Part shown: piece by piece, positions 10,287 through 19,591 of the stretch
Layout of the letters: the number at the start of each line of letters is the position of its first letter
Numbering within the stretch: the stretch's first letter is position 1
Source of the DNA: Candidozyma auris
Taxonomy: Eukaryota > Ascomycota > Pichiomycetes > Serinales > Metschnikowiaceae
Direction of reading: 5' to 3'
Assembly (NCBI RefSeq): GCF_003013715.1
Contig: NC_072812.1
Location: 1,364,001 to 1,428,000 of the forward strand
Length of the DNA stretch: 64,000 nucleotides
Translations under genes and position numbers: made by a program
Notes under the pieces: generated by a model
Seen by the model: the letters and a program-made list of their open reading frames with translations, nothing else
Databases searched by the model: none
Told to the model about the DNA's origin: nothing

Positions 10287-13200
10287 ATGACAGTGCTGGA
10301 GGGCGACAAAACTGTTGTCGCCTCCGAAATCTTAGAGTTTGATCTTGAGCTCATATTAAACTATGCAGCCACAGAGACAGACGGACAGTTGAAGACTAAG
10401 AAGCCCAAAGCGAAATCCGAACAGAAAGATGAGTGGTTCGCAGTTATAGAACGCTATGTTTCTAGCAGATGTGTCTCACCTGTGACACTATCTCGTGCTG
10501 CACTTTCTGGCCACTTGAATAGAGGTATCAAAAGCGATCAGCCAGGGATCTTCACGTTCTCCACAGATACTTTTGATATTAAAGCTGGTACCACAAACCC
10601 TACAGTTCTTGTACTTCAGAGCCGACAAAAGAGTGTTCTAAAGAAAGGCACTTTTGTATCATTAAATTTCACGGAAGAAGCCGAAAGATCATTGATATTT
10701 AATGAGTTGAGGTTCATCACCAACAGACTAAAGAAATGCAAGGCTCATTTCGATATTCCTAAAATGCAGTTGGATATTGTTTTAGATACGAGGACAAGAA
10801 GTGTCGAAGTGGACTTATCATACAAGGTGGTGCTTGAGCCGCTGTTCTACAGGTACTTCTCATCTGATGTATCTTCCCAACTTATTTCTATTCTTCGCCC
10901 ACACCTTACGCCTTATCCGACCAATCCTGATCCCTTCTTCAGTAGCTATGAGTCCATGCCAGCTGATGCCCATTTATTCTATAAGGTAATAACGGACAAC
11001 ACCAACCGGTTGCCAAAAGTGTCTGATTCAATGGTACATTCACAATTACTCACTGAGCTTCTTCCATTTCAAAGAAAAACAGTGAAATGGCTTTTAGAGA
11101 AGGAAAGTATGGTATATGACGATGTAACAAAAACAGCCAGGTATCAGCCTCTACTAGATGAGGATCTTGTCTCTTCGCTACTTCTTTATCCTGAGGTTGA
11201 CCATGAGCAGCTTGACAAAAGTATAGAGCCCGTCCTCAATAAGCTATGTTACGGATGGAATAGAGCTCTTTACAAAGAAGATATATGCTGGGTCAACGAG
11301 CTTACCGGCAATATATTCACGCGAGATACCGCAGTAAGTTTCCTCCTTGAGAACTACAAGGAATTGAATCAAGAGCCTATTCCAGCTCGCGGGCTTCTTT
11401 CAGAAGAAATGGGGCTTGGGAAGACAGTAGAAATTATAGACCTAATATTATTGAATCCCCGTCCTTCAGATGAAGTGGGTAAGGAAATTCGATTGCAACT
11501 CCAAAAGGAGGGAGATATAAGAACGCTAGTCAAGGCGAAAACAACACTCATTACTGCACCACAGACTATCATACATCAATGGTATAACGAAATATCCCGA
11601 TTTAGCCCAGGATTGCTGGTAACAATCTATCGAGGCTTGGGAAAGTACCCTGAGCTTGCCAACATACCAAGTTATATTGGCGAATACTTGAGGCGGTTTG
11701 ACATTGTGTTGTTGAATTATGCAAATATGTCTAGTGAAGCTGACTATGCGAATTACACATCGAGGCACATGACCACTCGAGGAGGCAAGAAGAGGACCAA
11801 GAATGAAGTCAGTGTTGAAGATGAAGGTCAAACGAGGTCGACTGTAATCGCTGATTCCTTCAAAGCTGAATTTGAATTTTTTGACAACTCGCAAACGCAG
11901 GCTGACTTCGTATTAAATCAAAAAAGATACGAGAAAGCGGTACTAGAGGAAATGGCTGCAAAAGTCCGGAGGCAGGACTTGAGCAAAATACCACACACTG
12001 CCTACTATGAATCTCCCCTCATGCTGTCACAATGGTGGCGCGTTATAATGGATGAGGTTCAAATGGTGTCATCAGTAGCCTCGAATGCCTTCAATACCGC
12101 TTCTCTCATTCCTCGCTTTCATTCGTGGGGCGTTTCAGGAACTCCAGCAAGACTGGTTGCTGTCTTACAGTTCTTACGATTTCCTCCATTCAACTACGAT
12201 ATATCAAAATATTGCTGGAAGAAAGTGACTCAATATCCTGAAAGTAACGTTGACTTCGTAAAGGTGTGGCTGACTTTAGCGCTACGTCATACCAAAGCGA
12301 TGGTAGACGACGACATCAAGCTTCCACCACAGAGGAGAATCTTGCTCACGGTGCCATTTACTAAAGTCGAGCAAGACAAGTATAACCAGATGTTCGAGTC
12401 ATGCTTGGCATCAATCGGAATTCACCTAGACAAAGACCAGAAGCCAAGTCGGATAGAGTTCTCCCAATCTGACTGCGTACATTTAAGGTCATGGCTTGTG
12501 AAGTTGAGACAGCTCTGTGGTAATCTACAGATTGGTAATCTTCCCAACTTTAAGGGCAGAAAAGGTAAGCTTTTGCTTCAGGGATTGCCCGAGATGAAGA
12601 CGTTGCAAAGTGTTCTTGACGACATGATGAACTCCGTGCTTTCTGAAATAAATGAAGGAGAAAGAGCGGTAGTTAGTCGGCTACTAGACATTGCACAACT
12701 ACTAGAGTTCGTTTTGCTTCCCGAGAAAGTGATTGAGATTTTAGATGGTGCATTGGAAGAAACTCTGCGATTAATGTTCCGTATTGATGGCCGTTTGCTG
12801 AAAGAGGTTGCTAAACTAAATGGACTTCGATCGTTCCTCAAGAAGCGTGATCTTCTCTCCAAGAAGCAACTTGCAACGGGCTCCGACTCCGAAGATGAAG
12901 ATTCGTATGACGATCAGGAAGAGGTTGCAAAGAAAGTAAAGGAGGAGGATAAATCAGAATCCACAGAAACAGAGGTAAATGAAGCCATGGGGAAATTCAA
13001 CAGTTTGAAAGAGAGCACAAGTGCTGATCGGATCAAACTTAGGTCCCTAAAATTACTTCAACACAAATGTTATTTCTTGCTTGCATCAGCACACTTCCAG
13101 CTATATGACGAGGAATACCAAAAAAAAATTGCAGAGAAAAAAGTCGAGTTTGACACATTGAGCACCTTGGAGAGCAACATTATTGGAACAAAGATTTTGA

Positions 13201-15434
13201 ACACTGACGAGATCTACAGCTTGCAGCATGTCAGTGGAGCTGATGATGATGTGCGTTTTCAAAGCCCTAATTACTTGAGAGACTTCAAACCCTTAGAAAC
13301 ACTAAGTCTTGAGGAACAAAAAATCGAACAGCACAGGTACCTTGAACTGAAATATTATGAACTAGCTGAGCAATGCAGAAAAGATATCTTGAGACATTCG
13401 ATTAAAGATGTTCACAATGTTACTAATAAAAGAATTCTTAATAAACCGTCAATGGATAAAACCAAATTTGTGAATGACGGTCAGTCAATCTTTCCCAAAA
13501 CTTCGAGAAAACTCATTAAGGGCCTACCTAAGATTGATATCAATGAGTTACGTCAGTTAGTCGGAACAGCCAAAGTTAAGCAAACCATGTTTCAATTTGA
13601 GAATCTTATTGTCGAGCTTAACAAACAGGCTTCAGTTATCTCAGACTTTGTTGAGCAGCTTGTTCAGGTGTTGTGTAACCCTCTTCTATCCGACGAAAAA
13701 AGTCCTGATGGAGAAGAGTATGAGAAATCATTGGAAGATCAAGATAGAGCTAGCTGTCTCTTGGTTGTCATTTCTCAGCTTTTGATGGATCGTTCTAATG
13801 CTATACTCGAACGTAAGACCCGCTCCACCGAAGTCTTGAAAAAGCAAGAGAAAGACCTACGAGAGGAAAGCAGACGTGTCACTGATAAGGCATTTCTTAA
13901 GGTGCTTCAGAAGAATCGTGCAGAATGTAAGCCAAAATCCGACTTATCCTTTGAGGAGCTTCTACAAGACGTGAGACTCCTCGAACATGAATACAAAACC
14001 ACGAACAATATGCAAGAAGAGTCATTTCATGAAGTTGCTGAAATCTTAAGGACGATTTTTGATAATGAAAAAAACTGTGAAGAACTATTGCAAAAAGAGA
14101 TGAGCACATGTTATAATGCGGTCTTTAATGCGAGAGTGGAGTACTTCAAACAGCTACAACAAATTTCTGATAGTGTCCAAGGAAAGACGTATTGTACGGA
14201 ACAGGATAACCTTCAGGCTCCTAAAATCAATTCAGAAGTGGCCTCCCATTTGATGCTTTTCACTGCTGCTCAAAGAAAACTCACGAGAGCAGTCTCGAGA
14301 TTTCGTTATCTTTCAACGTTGATCCCTCAGGAGCAACAATCATTAAAATCAGAGGAGAAAGACTCATATGAAAATGATTGCATAATTTGCCAATCACAGA
14401 TAATTGTCGGCTCATTGACACCTTGCGGTCACAAATTTTGCAAGGCGTGTTTAGAGGAGTGGTTGAAAACACGCTCTAATTGTCCTGTTTGCAAGTCATA
14501 CACCATAAGAGACACTGTTCATCACTTTACGCATTACGAATCAGACCTTAAAGCTCAAGCTGTTGAAAACGGTACACACGTTCCGGTTCATCCTAAGGAC
14601 TCTCCTGATACCTCTGCCGTTCATCAGGTTTACAGGCAGCTAGATGATGAAACACTCACAAAAATCTCAAACATGAAGCTCGAAAACTCTTACGGCTCTA
14701 AAGTTGATCTTATAGTAAAGCAGGTTCTATACTTAAGGAGTCAAGATCCGGACACGCAGATTGTGGTTTTCAGTCAGTGGCAGGACCTTTTGGTTATTCT
14801 CGCATTTGCATTTGATATGGCAGGCATAACTTACGTGTCAGCCAAAGGTTCGCATGTTGCCCAGTACAAAAGCAGAAAAGAGGATCCTGTCGAAGAGTTC
14901 AAAAGAAAAGATGATATCAAAACTTGTTTTTTGTTGAACGCTCAAGCACAAGCGAGTGGTCTTACTCTTATCAATGCGACTCACATCTTCTTGTGTGAAC
15001 CTTTGGTGAACACCCCGGTTGAACTTCAGGCTATTTCACGTATTCATCGTATTGGACAGACAAAGATTACAACAGTATGGATGTTTGGAATTGAAAACTC
15101 AGTCGAGGAGAATATCGTGGCGTTGGGCACCAGAAATAGATTAGAATATCTCAAAGCCAATGCTAGGGAAGTACAAAAGCACAAGAGGAAGAGAAGGAAG
15201 ATTGAAAATAGTGAGAGCAGAACTGATTTGGACCGTGATGCCGAGGGTCCCTTGGCCGATGATGCCCTAAAAACTGCCGAATCATATGCGTTGTCACTCG
15301 GTTTGACGTCTGAAAAGAGTACAGGAAGAGTTTTCTCTGGAATTAGCGAGTCTGTGAGTGACATGGATTTACCACAAGTCTACTTTGGTAATTTTGCGAC
15401 AACAAAGTTAGCTGATCATTCCCATTCACATTAA
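10287..15434 (+). CDS. IRC20: SNF2-family ATPase with RING finger, Irc20
   Basis: A very large nuclear protein (1715 residues) combining a split SNF2 helicase with a RING E3 domain, the architecture of yeast Irc20 and human SHPRH. Helicase motif I is EEMGLGKT (near residue 373). Motif II is MDEVQMV (near 587). A long, coiled-coil-rich insertion separates the two lobes. The RING finger (CIICQSQ to CPVCKS, from about 1361) follows the insertion. The second helicase lobe includes QWQDLL and ends with the motif VI region SRIHRIGQT (near 1581). In yeast Irc20 affects recombination and acts as a SUMO-targeted ubiquitin ligase. It is convergent with RFA2, whose stop lies only 13 bp beyond this stop. 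Confidence 0.95.
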   Translation: MTVLEGDKTVVASEILEFDLELILNYAATETDGQLKTKKPKAKSEQKDEWFAVIERYVSSRCVSPVTLSRAALSGHLNRGIKSDQPGIFTFSTDTFDIKAGTTNPTVLVLQSRQKSVLKKGTFVSLNFTEEAERSLIFNELRFITNRLKKCKAHFDIPKMQLDIVLDTRTRSVEVDLSYKVVLEPLFYRYFSSDVSSQLISILRPHLTPYPTNPDPFFSSYESMPADAHLFYKVITDNTNRLPKVSDSMVHSQLLTELLPFQRKTVKWLLEKESMVYDDVTKTARYQPLLDEDLVSSLLLYPEVDHEQLDKSIEPVLNKLCYGWNRALYKEDICWVNELTGNIFTRDTAVSFLLENYKELNQEPIPARGLLSEEMGLGKTVEIIDLILLNPRPSDEVGKEIRLQLQKEGDIRTLVKAKTTLITAPQTIIHQWYNEISRFSPGLLVTIYRGLGKYPELANIPSYIGEYLRRFDIVLLNYANMSSEADYANYTSRHMTTRGGKKRTKNEVSVEDEGQTRSTVIADSFKAEFEFFDNSQTQADFVLNQKRYEKAVLEEMAAKVRRQDLSKIPHTAYYESPLMLSQWWRVIMDEVQMVSSVASNAFNTASLIPRFHSWGVSGTPARLVAVLQFLRFPPFNYDISKYCWKKVTQYPESNVDFVKVWLTLALRHTKAMVDDDIKLPPQRRILLTVPFTKVEQDKYNQMFESCLASIGIHLDKDQKPSRIEFSQSDCVHLRSWLVKLRQLCGNLQIGNLPNFKGRKGKLLLQGLPEMKTLQSVLDDMMNSVLSEINEGERAVVSRLLDIAQLLEFVLLPEKVIEILDGALEETLRLMFRIDGRLLKEVAKLNGLRSFLKKRDLLSKKQLATGSDSEDEDSYDDQEEVAKKVKEEDKSESTETEVNEAMGKFNSLKESTSADRIKLRSLKLLQHKCYFLLASAHFQLYDEEYQKKIAEKKVEFDTLSTLESNIIGTKILNTDEIYSLQHVSGADDDVRFQSPNYLRDFKPLETLSLEEQKIEQHRYLELKYYELAEQCRKDILRHSIKDVHNVTNKRILNKPSMDKTKFVNDGQSIFPKTSRKLIKGLPKIDINELRQLVGTAKVKQTMFQFENLIVELNKQASVISDFVEQLVQVLCNPLLSDEKSPDGEEYEKSLEDQDRASCLLVVISQLLMDRSNAILERKTRSTEVLKKQEKDLREESRRVTDKAFLKVLQKNRAECKPKSDLSFEELLQDVRLLEHEYKTTNNMQEESFHEVAEILRTIFDNEKNCEELLQKEMSTCYNAVFNARVEYFKQLQQISDSVQGKTYCTEQDNLQAPKINSEVASHLMLFTAAQRKLTRAVSRFRYLSTLIPQEQQSLKSEEKDSYENDCIICQSQIIVGSLTPCGHKFCKACLEEWLKTRSNCPVCKSYTIRDTVHHFTHYESDLKAQAVENGTHVPVHPKDSPDTSAVHQVYRQLDDETLTKISNMKLENSYGSKVDLIVKQVLYLRSQDPDTQIVVFSQWQDLLVILAFAFDMAGITYVSAKGSHVAQYKSRKEDPVEEFKRKDDIKTCFLLNAQAQASGLTLINATHIFLCEPLVNTPVELQAISRIHRIGQTKITTVWMFGIENSVEENIVALGTRNRLEYLKANAREVQKHKRKRRKIENSESRTDLDRDAEGPLADDALKTAESYALSLGLTSEKSTGRVFSGISESVSDMDLPQVYFGNFATTKLADHSHSH

Positions 15435-15447
15435 TCATATTACATAT

Positions 15448-16212
15448 TTATGCATTGACACTCAAGAACGAACCTTCATCATATCCCTGGTAGATTTTAC
15501 CTTGCTCCGACAAGTGCTGACACTGGTCTCTGACTACATCGATGGGAAGACCCAAGGTTTCACTAATCCAAGAAATTGGAACGCCCTCTTGCATGGACCC
15601 CGTATTATCATCGATGACTTTTTCGATCCGTCTCGTAACATCCGTTCCTCCACTTGTGGAGAGGTCATTATCTTTTACAAAGAGGCCGTTTTCCTCTTTC
15701 TTTGGAGCCTTGTTTAATATACCCTGTGCTTCCAAATAGTTAGAAATGGCATACAACATGTGGTAAGCAACCTCATTGTGGTCAGTTATTTCTCGAATGT
15801 TTGCGTGTTGAATACTCTTTTTCAGGTTGAACTCCTTCAATCCACCTGTGACGTAGACGTATTTGTTTTCCAAGGCCTGGAACTTTTCAGCTTCCTCTGC
15901 GGCAGTAGAGACCTTCTCGTCGATCCACTTCCTCACTTCCATCGACCCTGTACCATCCTCAATTGTTATTGTGACTGCACTACTGTTGTTATCAACCTTT
16001 CTTATAATACCAATGAATGACACCATATTCAACGCCACATTGTGTATCATGAATTCGCCATCAGGAACGGGTTGAGTAGCCTCATTGATCTCCTTGATTG
16101 TAACAGGACTTAGCGAGGATCTAGTTTGCTGACGTTGAGAGTTATTGTAGTCTGAGTACTGGGCATCCACGTTGAAGCCGCCTTCTCCGTAATTGTCGTA
16201 TTCCATATTCAT
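15448..16212 (-). CDS. RFA2: Replication protein A 32-kDa subunit
   Basis: The 254-residue middle subunit of the heterotrimeric single-strand DNA-binding complex RPA acts in replication, repair and recombination. The Gly/Tyr/Ser/Gln-rich N-terminus (1-35) is the phosphorylation-prone tail. The central OB fold (about 45-165) includes FIGIIRKVD and the IEDGTGSMEVRKW strand pair. The C-terminal about 60 residues, after a Lys/Glu linker, form the winged-helix protein-interaction domain. Length is close to S. cerevisiae Rfa2. A second ATG two codons downstream is an equally possible start. An MluI-box lies about 50 bp upstream, as expected for an S-phase gene. Confidence 0.95.
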   Translation of the reverse strand: MNMEYDNYGEGGFNVDAQYSDYNNSQRQQTRSSLSPVTIKEINEATQPVPDGEFMIHNVALNMVSFIGIIRKVDNNSSAVTITIEDGTGSMEVRKWIDEKVSTAAEEAEKFQALENKYVYVTGGLKEFNLKKSIQHANIREITDHNEVAYHMLYAISNYLEAQGILNKAPKKEENGLFVKDNDLSTSGGTDVTRRIEKVIDDNTGSMQEGVPISWISETLGLPIDVVRDQCQHLSEQGKIYQGYDEGSFLSVNA

Positions 16213-16261
16213 TGATCACGTCTCATACGTGTATCACCACTTCAACAATATTTGGGCTCCA

Positions 16262-16267
16262 ACGCGT
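16262..16267. promoter_or_regulatory. MluI cell-cycle box (ACGCGT) in RFA2 promoter
   Basis: ACGCGT, the MBF (Mbp1-Swi6) binding core, lies 50 bp upstream of the RFA2 ATG. In yeasts, replication genes including RPA subunits are typically G1/S-regulated through this element. Confidence 0.65.
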
Positions 16268-16409
16268 AGGTTTCGTGCAGGAAAGTCATGGTCGCTTTGT
16301 GTAAAGCAACAACGGTAGATGAAAGAAGTACAGATTATTTAAGGAGTCAAGATGATGTATATTATTTATGCTAGACATTTGAATTCAGCAGCAGCTAACA
16401 CTTCTGAGG

Positions 16410-18239
16410 TTAAATAACAAATGCGTATTTCGACTTCTCTCTGACCCTCTTTCCATAGTGGTAGAATAAGAAGGGCACGGGTATCATCACCACGGCAACA
16501 CAGCCCAACAAGGTTCCAGCCCACTTGATATGCATGTTGACAAACATTTGACGAGCAAATAATGGAAAAGCTGCACCAAACGCAGATCTTAAAAAGGTAT
16601 TACCTGCCAAAGCAGAGGCGGCGTAAAGTAAGTAACAGTCAATAATGTAGTTCAAGCACGGTAAGAAAATCATAAGAAGGCCGGCACCAATGGGGACAGT
16701 CCCTATTGTGGGAACAATCCAATGGACCTTATCGGGGAAATCACCGGCCCACCCTAACCAGAAAAGGCCAGCGGCGAAAAAGAAGCCACCAACCATCATC
16801 GGTGGTAATCTTGCTTCTGGAACTGGAACTCCATTATTCTTTTCCATGGCTCTAATATAGCCTTTTTCCATGTAGATTGCTATGAGACCTCCAATGAATG
16901 TACCAATGAACATTGCAATATAGGGTAATTCAGCCACTCCTTGTTGCCAGTGGTACCTACCCATGAAAATCAAGGGCACAGCTGTCAAGAACAAGTAAAG
17001 CAAGCCGTAGATAAAAGCATTATAAAGGGTCACCAAAAACAAAATTGGCTCAGTAAATAACATGACCAATGGCCTGGAAATATTCTTCTCAACTATCTCA
17101 TTAATTGACAAGCTAGTCTCTTCGTGAGGTGCGTGGATACCCCAATTTCCTGTTCTTCTCCTCAAGACTTCAGCTTTAGAGATTAGAATGATTCCGGAAT
17201 GAGTTTCATCCAAAAGAAAACTGATGCATATTAGGGATAAAGCGCCAATCAAGCCTGCGATGTAAGAAGTCCATCTCCATCCCATGTGAGGATTCTTCGA
17301 GATAAATCCGCCCATTATAGGAGCCAACATTGGACCGCCAAACAAAACCATGGCAAAAATGGACATGGCCTTCCCTCTGCTTTTCGCATCAAAAATGTCA
17401 GCCAAGACTGCTGGCGCCACGACCAAAGGAGCAGCACCAACAAAACCAGCAAAGAAGCGGCAAATCATTACCATTTGGATATCTTTAGCTGCGCCAACCA
17501 TCATACAAAAGCAGACATACCCAAGCATGGAGGGTAGAAGAACGACCTTTCTTCCATACAACTCAGACATTGGACCCCAGATAACAGGGCCAGATGCGAA
17601 TCCAAAAACAAAGAGCGAAGTACCCAAGGTCGCAACCGTGGAGCCAACATGAAAGAGTTCCTGGAGCTGAGCACTACCTTCAGCAAACATAGCGGACCCA
17701 AGAGAAACACTTAATGCGCTCAAGCCAACATTAACACAACAAATCACTTTTTTGGTGAGGGACCAATTCTGAGGAAATAGCGGATCATCCGGCCCATCGT
17801 ACGCGACCGCGTAAGGATCTCTCTTGGAAAGCATAGGCGGATAGTCTTTACCGCCACCCATTCTAGGAAGAGGCTCCTTGGATTCTAATGCAAGTTTTTG
17901 GAGTTCATCGGCGTTGGTCAACCGCCGGCTCATTTCTCTGGATAATTCCTCGTCCGCAAAAGAGTGTGTTTCCGTTGATGGTCGACGATGAGCTTCCATA
18001 TCTGAGCCAGTGAATGGTCTTGGTGCGTACGAGTCACTGTTATCTTTCTCTAGGTATCCCAGGTGTTCTGGGTCATTATCCTGAGATGAGGACTGTCTTG
18101 TGGAAGAAGAAATTGAGTCAGAGGGTTTTTGTTGCGAGCTGGGAACGTGGGAAGCTCCCGGCTCGGAAACCTGCGGGGGTTTTGTATGCTCTGGAAATGC
18201 ATTGTCCAGCACCTCCTCAATGGGGTCTCTCGAGGACAT
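16410..18239 (-). CDS. MFS multidrug/polyamine exporter, Tpo1/Flu1 type (DHA1)
   Basis: A 609-residue plasma-membrane drug:proton antiporter of the DHA1 group. The cytosolic N-terminal about 170 residues are Ser/Pro/Glu-rich. Then LFPQNWSLTKK leads into twelve membrane segments. The loop 2-3 signature is GPMSELYGRKVVL. The FAGFVGAAPLVV segment and the GWRWTSYI motif before helix 6 are typical of Tpo1, Flu1 and related exporters. Length equals the roughly 610 residues remembered for C. albicans Flu1. A frame extension to 18320 exists, but the ATG at 18239 (MSSRDPIEE) gives the family-like N-terminus. Substrates cannot be told from sequence; polyamines, fluconazole-type drugs or organic acids are all known for relatives. 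Confidence 0.88.
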   Translation of the reverse strand: MSSRDPIEEVLDNAFPEHTKPPQVSEPGASHVPSSQQKPSDSISSSTRQSSSQDNDPEHLGYLEKDNSDSYAPRPFTGSDMEAHRRPSTETHSFADEELSREMSRRLTNADELQKLALESKEPLPRMGGGKDYPPMLSKRDPYAVAYDGPDDPLFPQNWSLTKKVICCVNVGLSALSVSLGSAMFAEGSAQLQELFHVGSTVATLGTSLFVFGFASGPVIWGPMSELYGRKVVLLPSMLGYVCFCMMVGAAKDIQMVMICRFFAGFVGAAPLVVAPAVLADIFDAKSRGKAMSIFAMVLFGGPMLAPIMGGFISKNPHMGWRWTSYIAGLIGALSLICISFLLDETHSGIILISKAEVLRRRTGNWGIHAPHEETSLSINEIVEKNISRPLVMLFTEPILFLVTLYNAFIYGLLYLFLTAVPLIFMGRYHWQQGVAELPYIAMFIGTFIGGLIAIYMEKGYIRAMEKNNGVPVPEARLPPMMVGGFFFAAGLFWLGWAGDFPDKVHWIVPTIGTVPIGAGLLMIFLPCLNYIIDCYLLYAASALAGNTFLRSAFGAAFPLFARQMFVNMHIKWAGTLLGCVAVVMIPVPFLFYHYGKRVREKSKYAFVI

Positions 18240-19591
18240 TGCGAGGGTTGAGATTAACGAAATGGGGTACCAGGTTAGTAGCCAACGATCTGAAGAGTTT
18301 AATGTTAGCAAATCGCTCACGTCAAGGAATGCTTATGACAGGGCAATAAAAGGGGAAAGGGGGGAAGATGAAAATGTGCGCCAGTGAGCGGCAATTTGTG
18401 GGAGGATAGGGATTGTTATAGGGCTTTGCGAAGTGGTGGTCGGGCTCAATGTCTTGTGTGCCGATGGAAAAACTTGCTGAGTGGGAAAAACAGTAGGCTC
18501 CGTTTTGGGGCTAGTGCATATTGACGCATGCGAAAAGATTCAGGCTATCTATCAGTGCCCGTCTTCTCCACCCATGGCATAGGGACAAGAGGCGACATAT
18601 GCTAGCGATTACAAGTTTGATATTGACGGATTGAACAGCTTTAAAGTCCTGTTTCTGCCCTACCCCGTTTAGTTTTTTTGTCCTTTTTTTTTCAGTGATC
18701 ATATTTGTGCAACAAACGCCTCGGTGATTGCTCTAGCCGTCATCGCCGAGGGTCCGGCACTTGATTCCTGGTACGCACATTCCTAACATTGCGCCTTGGA
18801 CAAATGATATTGTTGCTGAAAAAAAGGTGCGTTGTCGTGAAGCATTCGCAGTCAACATGTGAACCTAGTCTCGTTCCACTACGAACCTCTTCTTTTCGGT
18901 AGAATTCATCTCGCCTGCCCTGATTAGTATGTAGCAACCATAATTTGTGGATTCTCTCATCTCTTGCTCCCCAGTTATTAGTCGGCTCTGTATGGCACGG
19001 AAGCAAGGAGAGGTTCATCCAACAGAAACGGCTGCATTCCAAAAACCGAATTACACTTCTCTACACGTAAATACTAGCTGTCAACGTTGCATGTAGACGT
19101 TGTAAAGCTGCATTTCATGTCGCCGTTACTCCTGACTTTACTAGTATACTGCCGGCTGTCGCGCCTGAAATATAGCCGCCACAAAGAGTCAAGTAGACTG
19201 AAAAAGAGGGTGGAAGTCAGCTTCAATAGTGGTGCTGGTGGTGAATTATCAAGTGTCATTCCCAGTGGTTGCAAATTGCCATATGTTCGTCATTACCTAA
19301 GGTTTCCGCCACCCTTAAAAACTGTACCTCCTCTCGTCATTACCCATTTTTTCGGGACTTCGGAGCAGTCCATCACCCGGTCGGCCCAACCAAAAGTTTC
19401 GACCGACAACCTAAAGCGAAAGAAGCCTCAAAATGTCTTTGCGTAGCTGTGTTCGACCATCTGGTCCAAGTCTGCCGGGCAGAACCCCCCCCGTCCCTTT
19501 GTCGGCATTTTGCAGCCATTACTGCCCAGCGTTGACGGTAGCGGGCAACAAACTGCACACACATGTAGCACTTCACATCATCATATCAATC
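18240..19591. other. Divergent intergenic region
   Basis: This is 1.35 kb between the MFS exporter and the DDT-domain gene, transcribed away from each other. It contains T-tracts and short frames (for example 19087-19446 plus), none recognisable. It probably holds both promoters. Confidence 0.45.

Noticed and set aside
19433..19591. N-terminal extension of the DDT-domain protein
   Set aside because: Its Cys/Pro-rich content is unlike a nuclear protein N-terminus; the ATG at 19592 is in better context.
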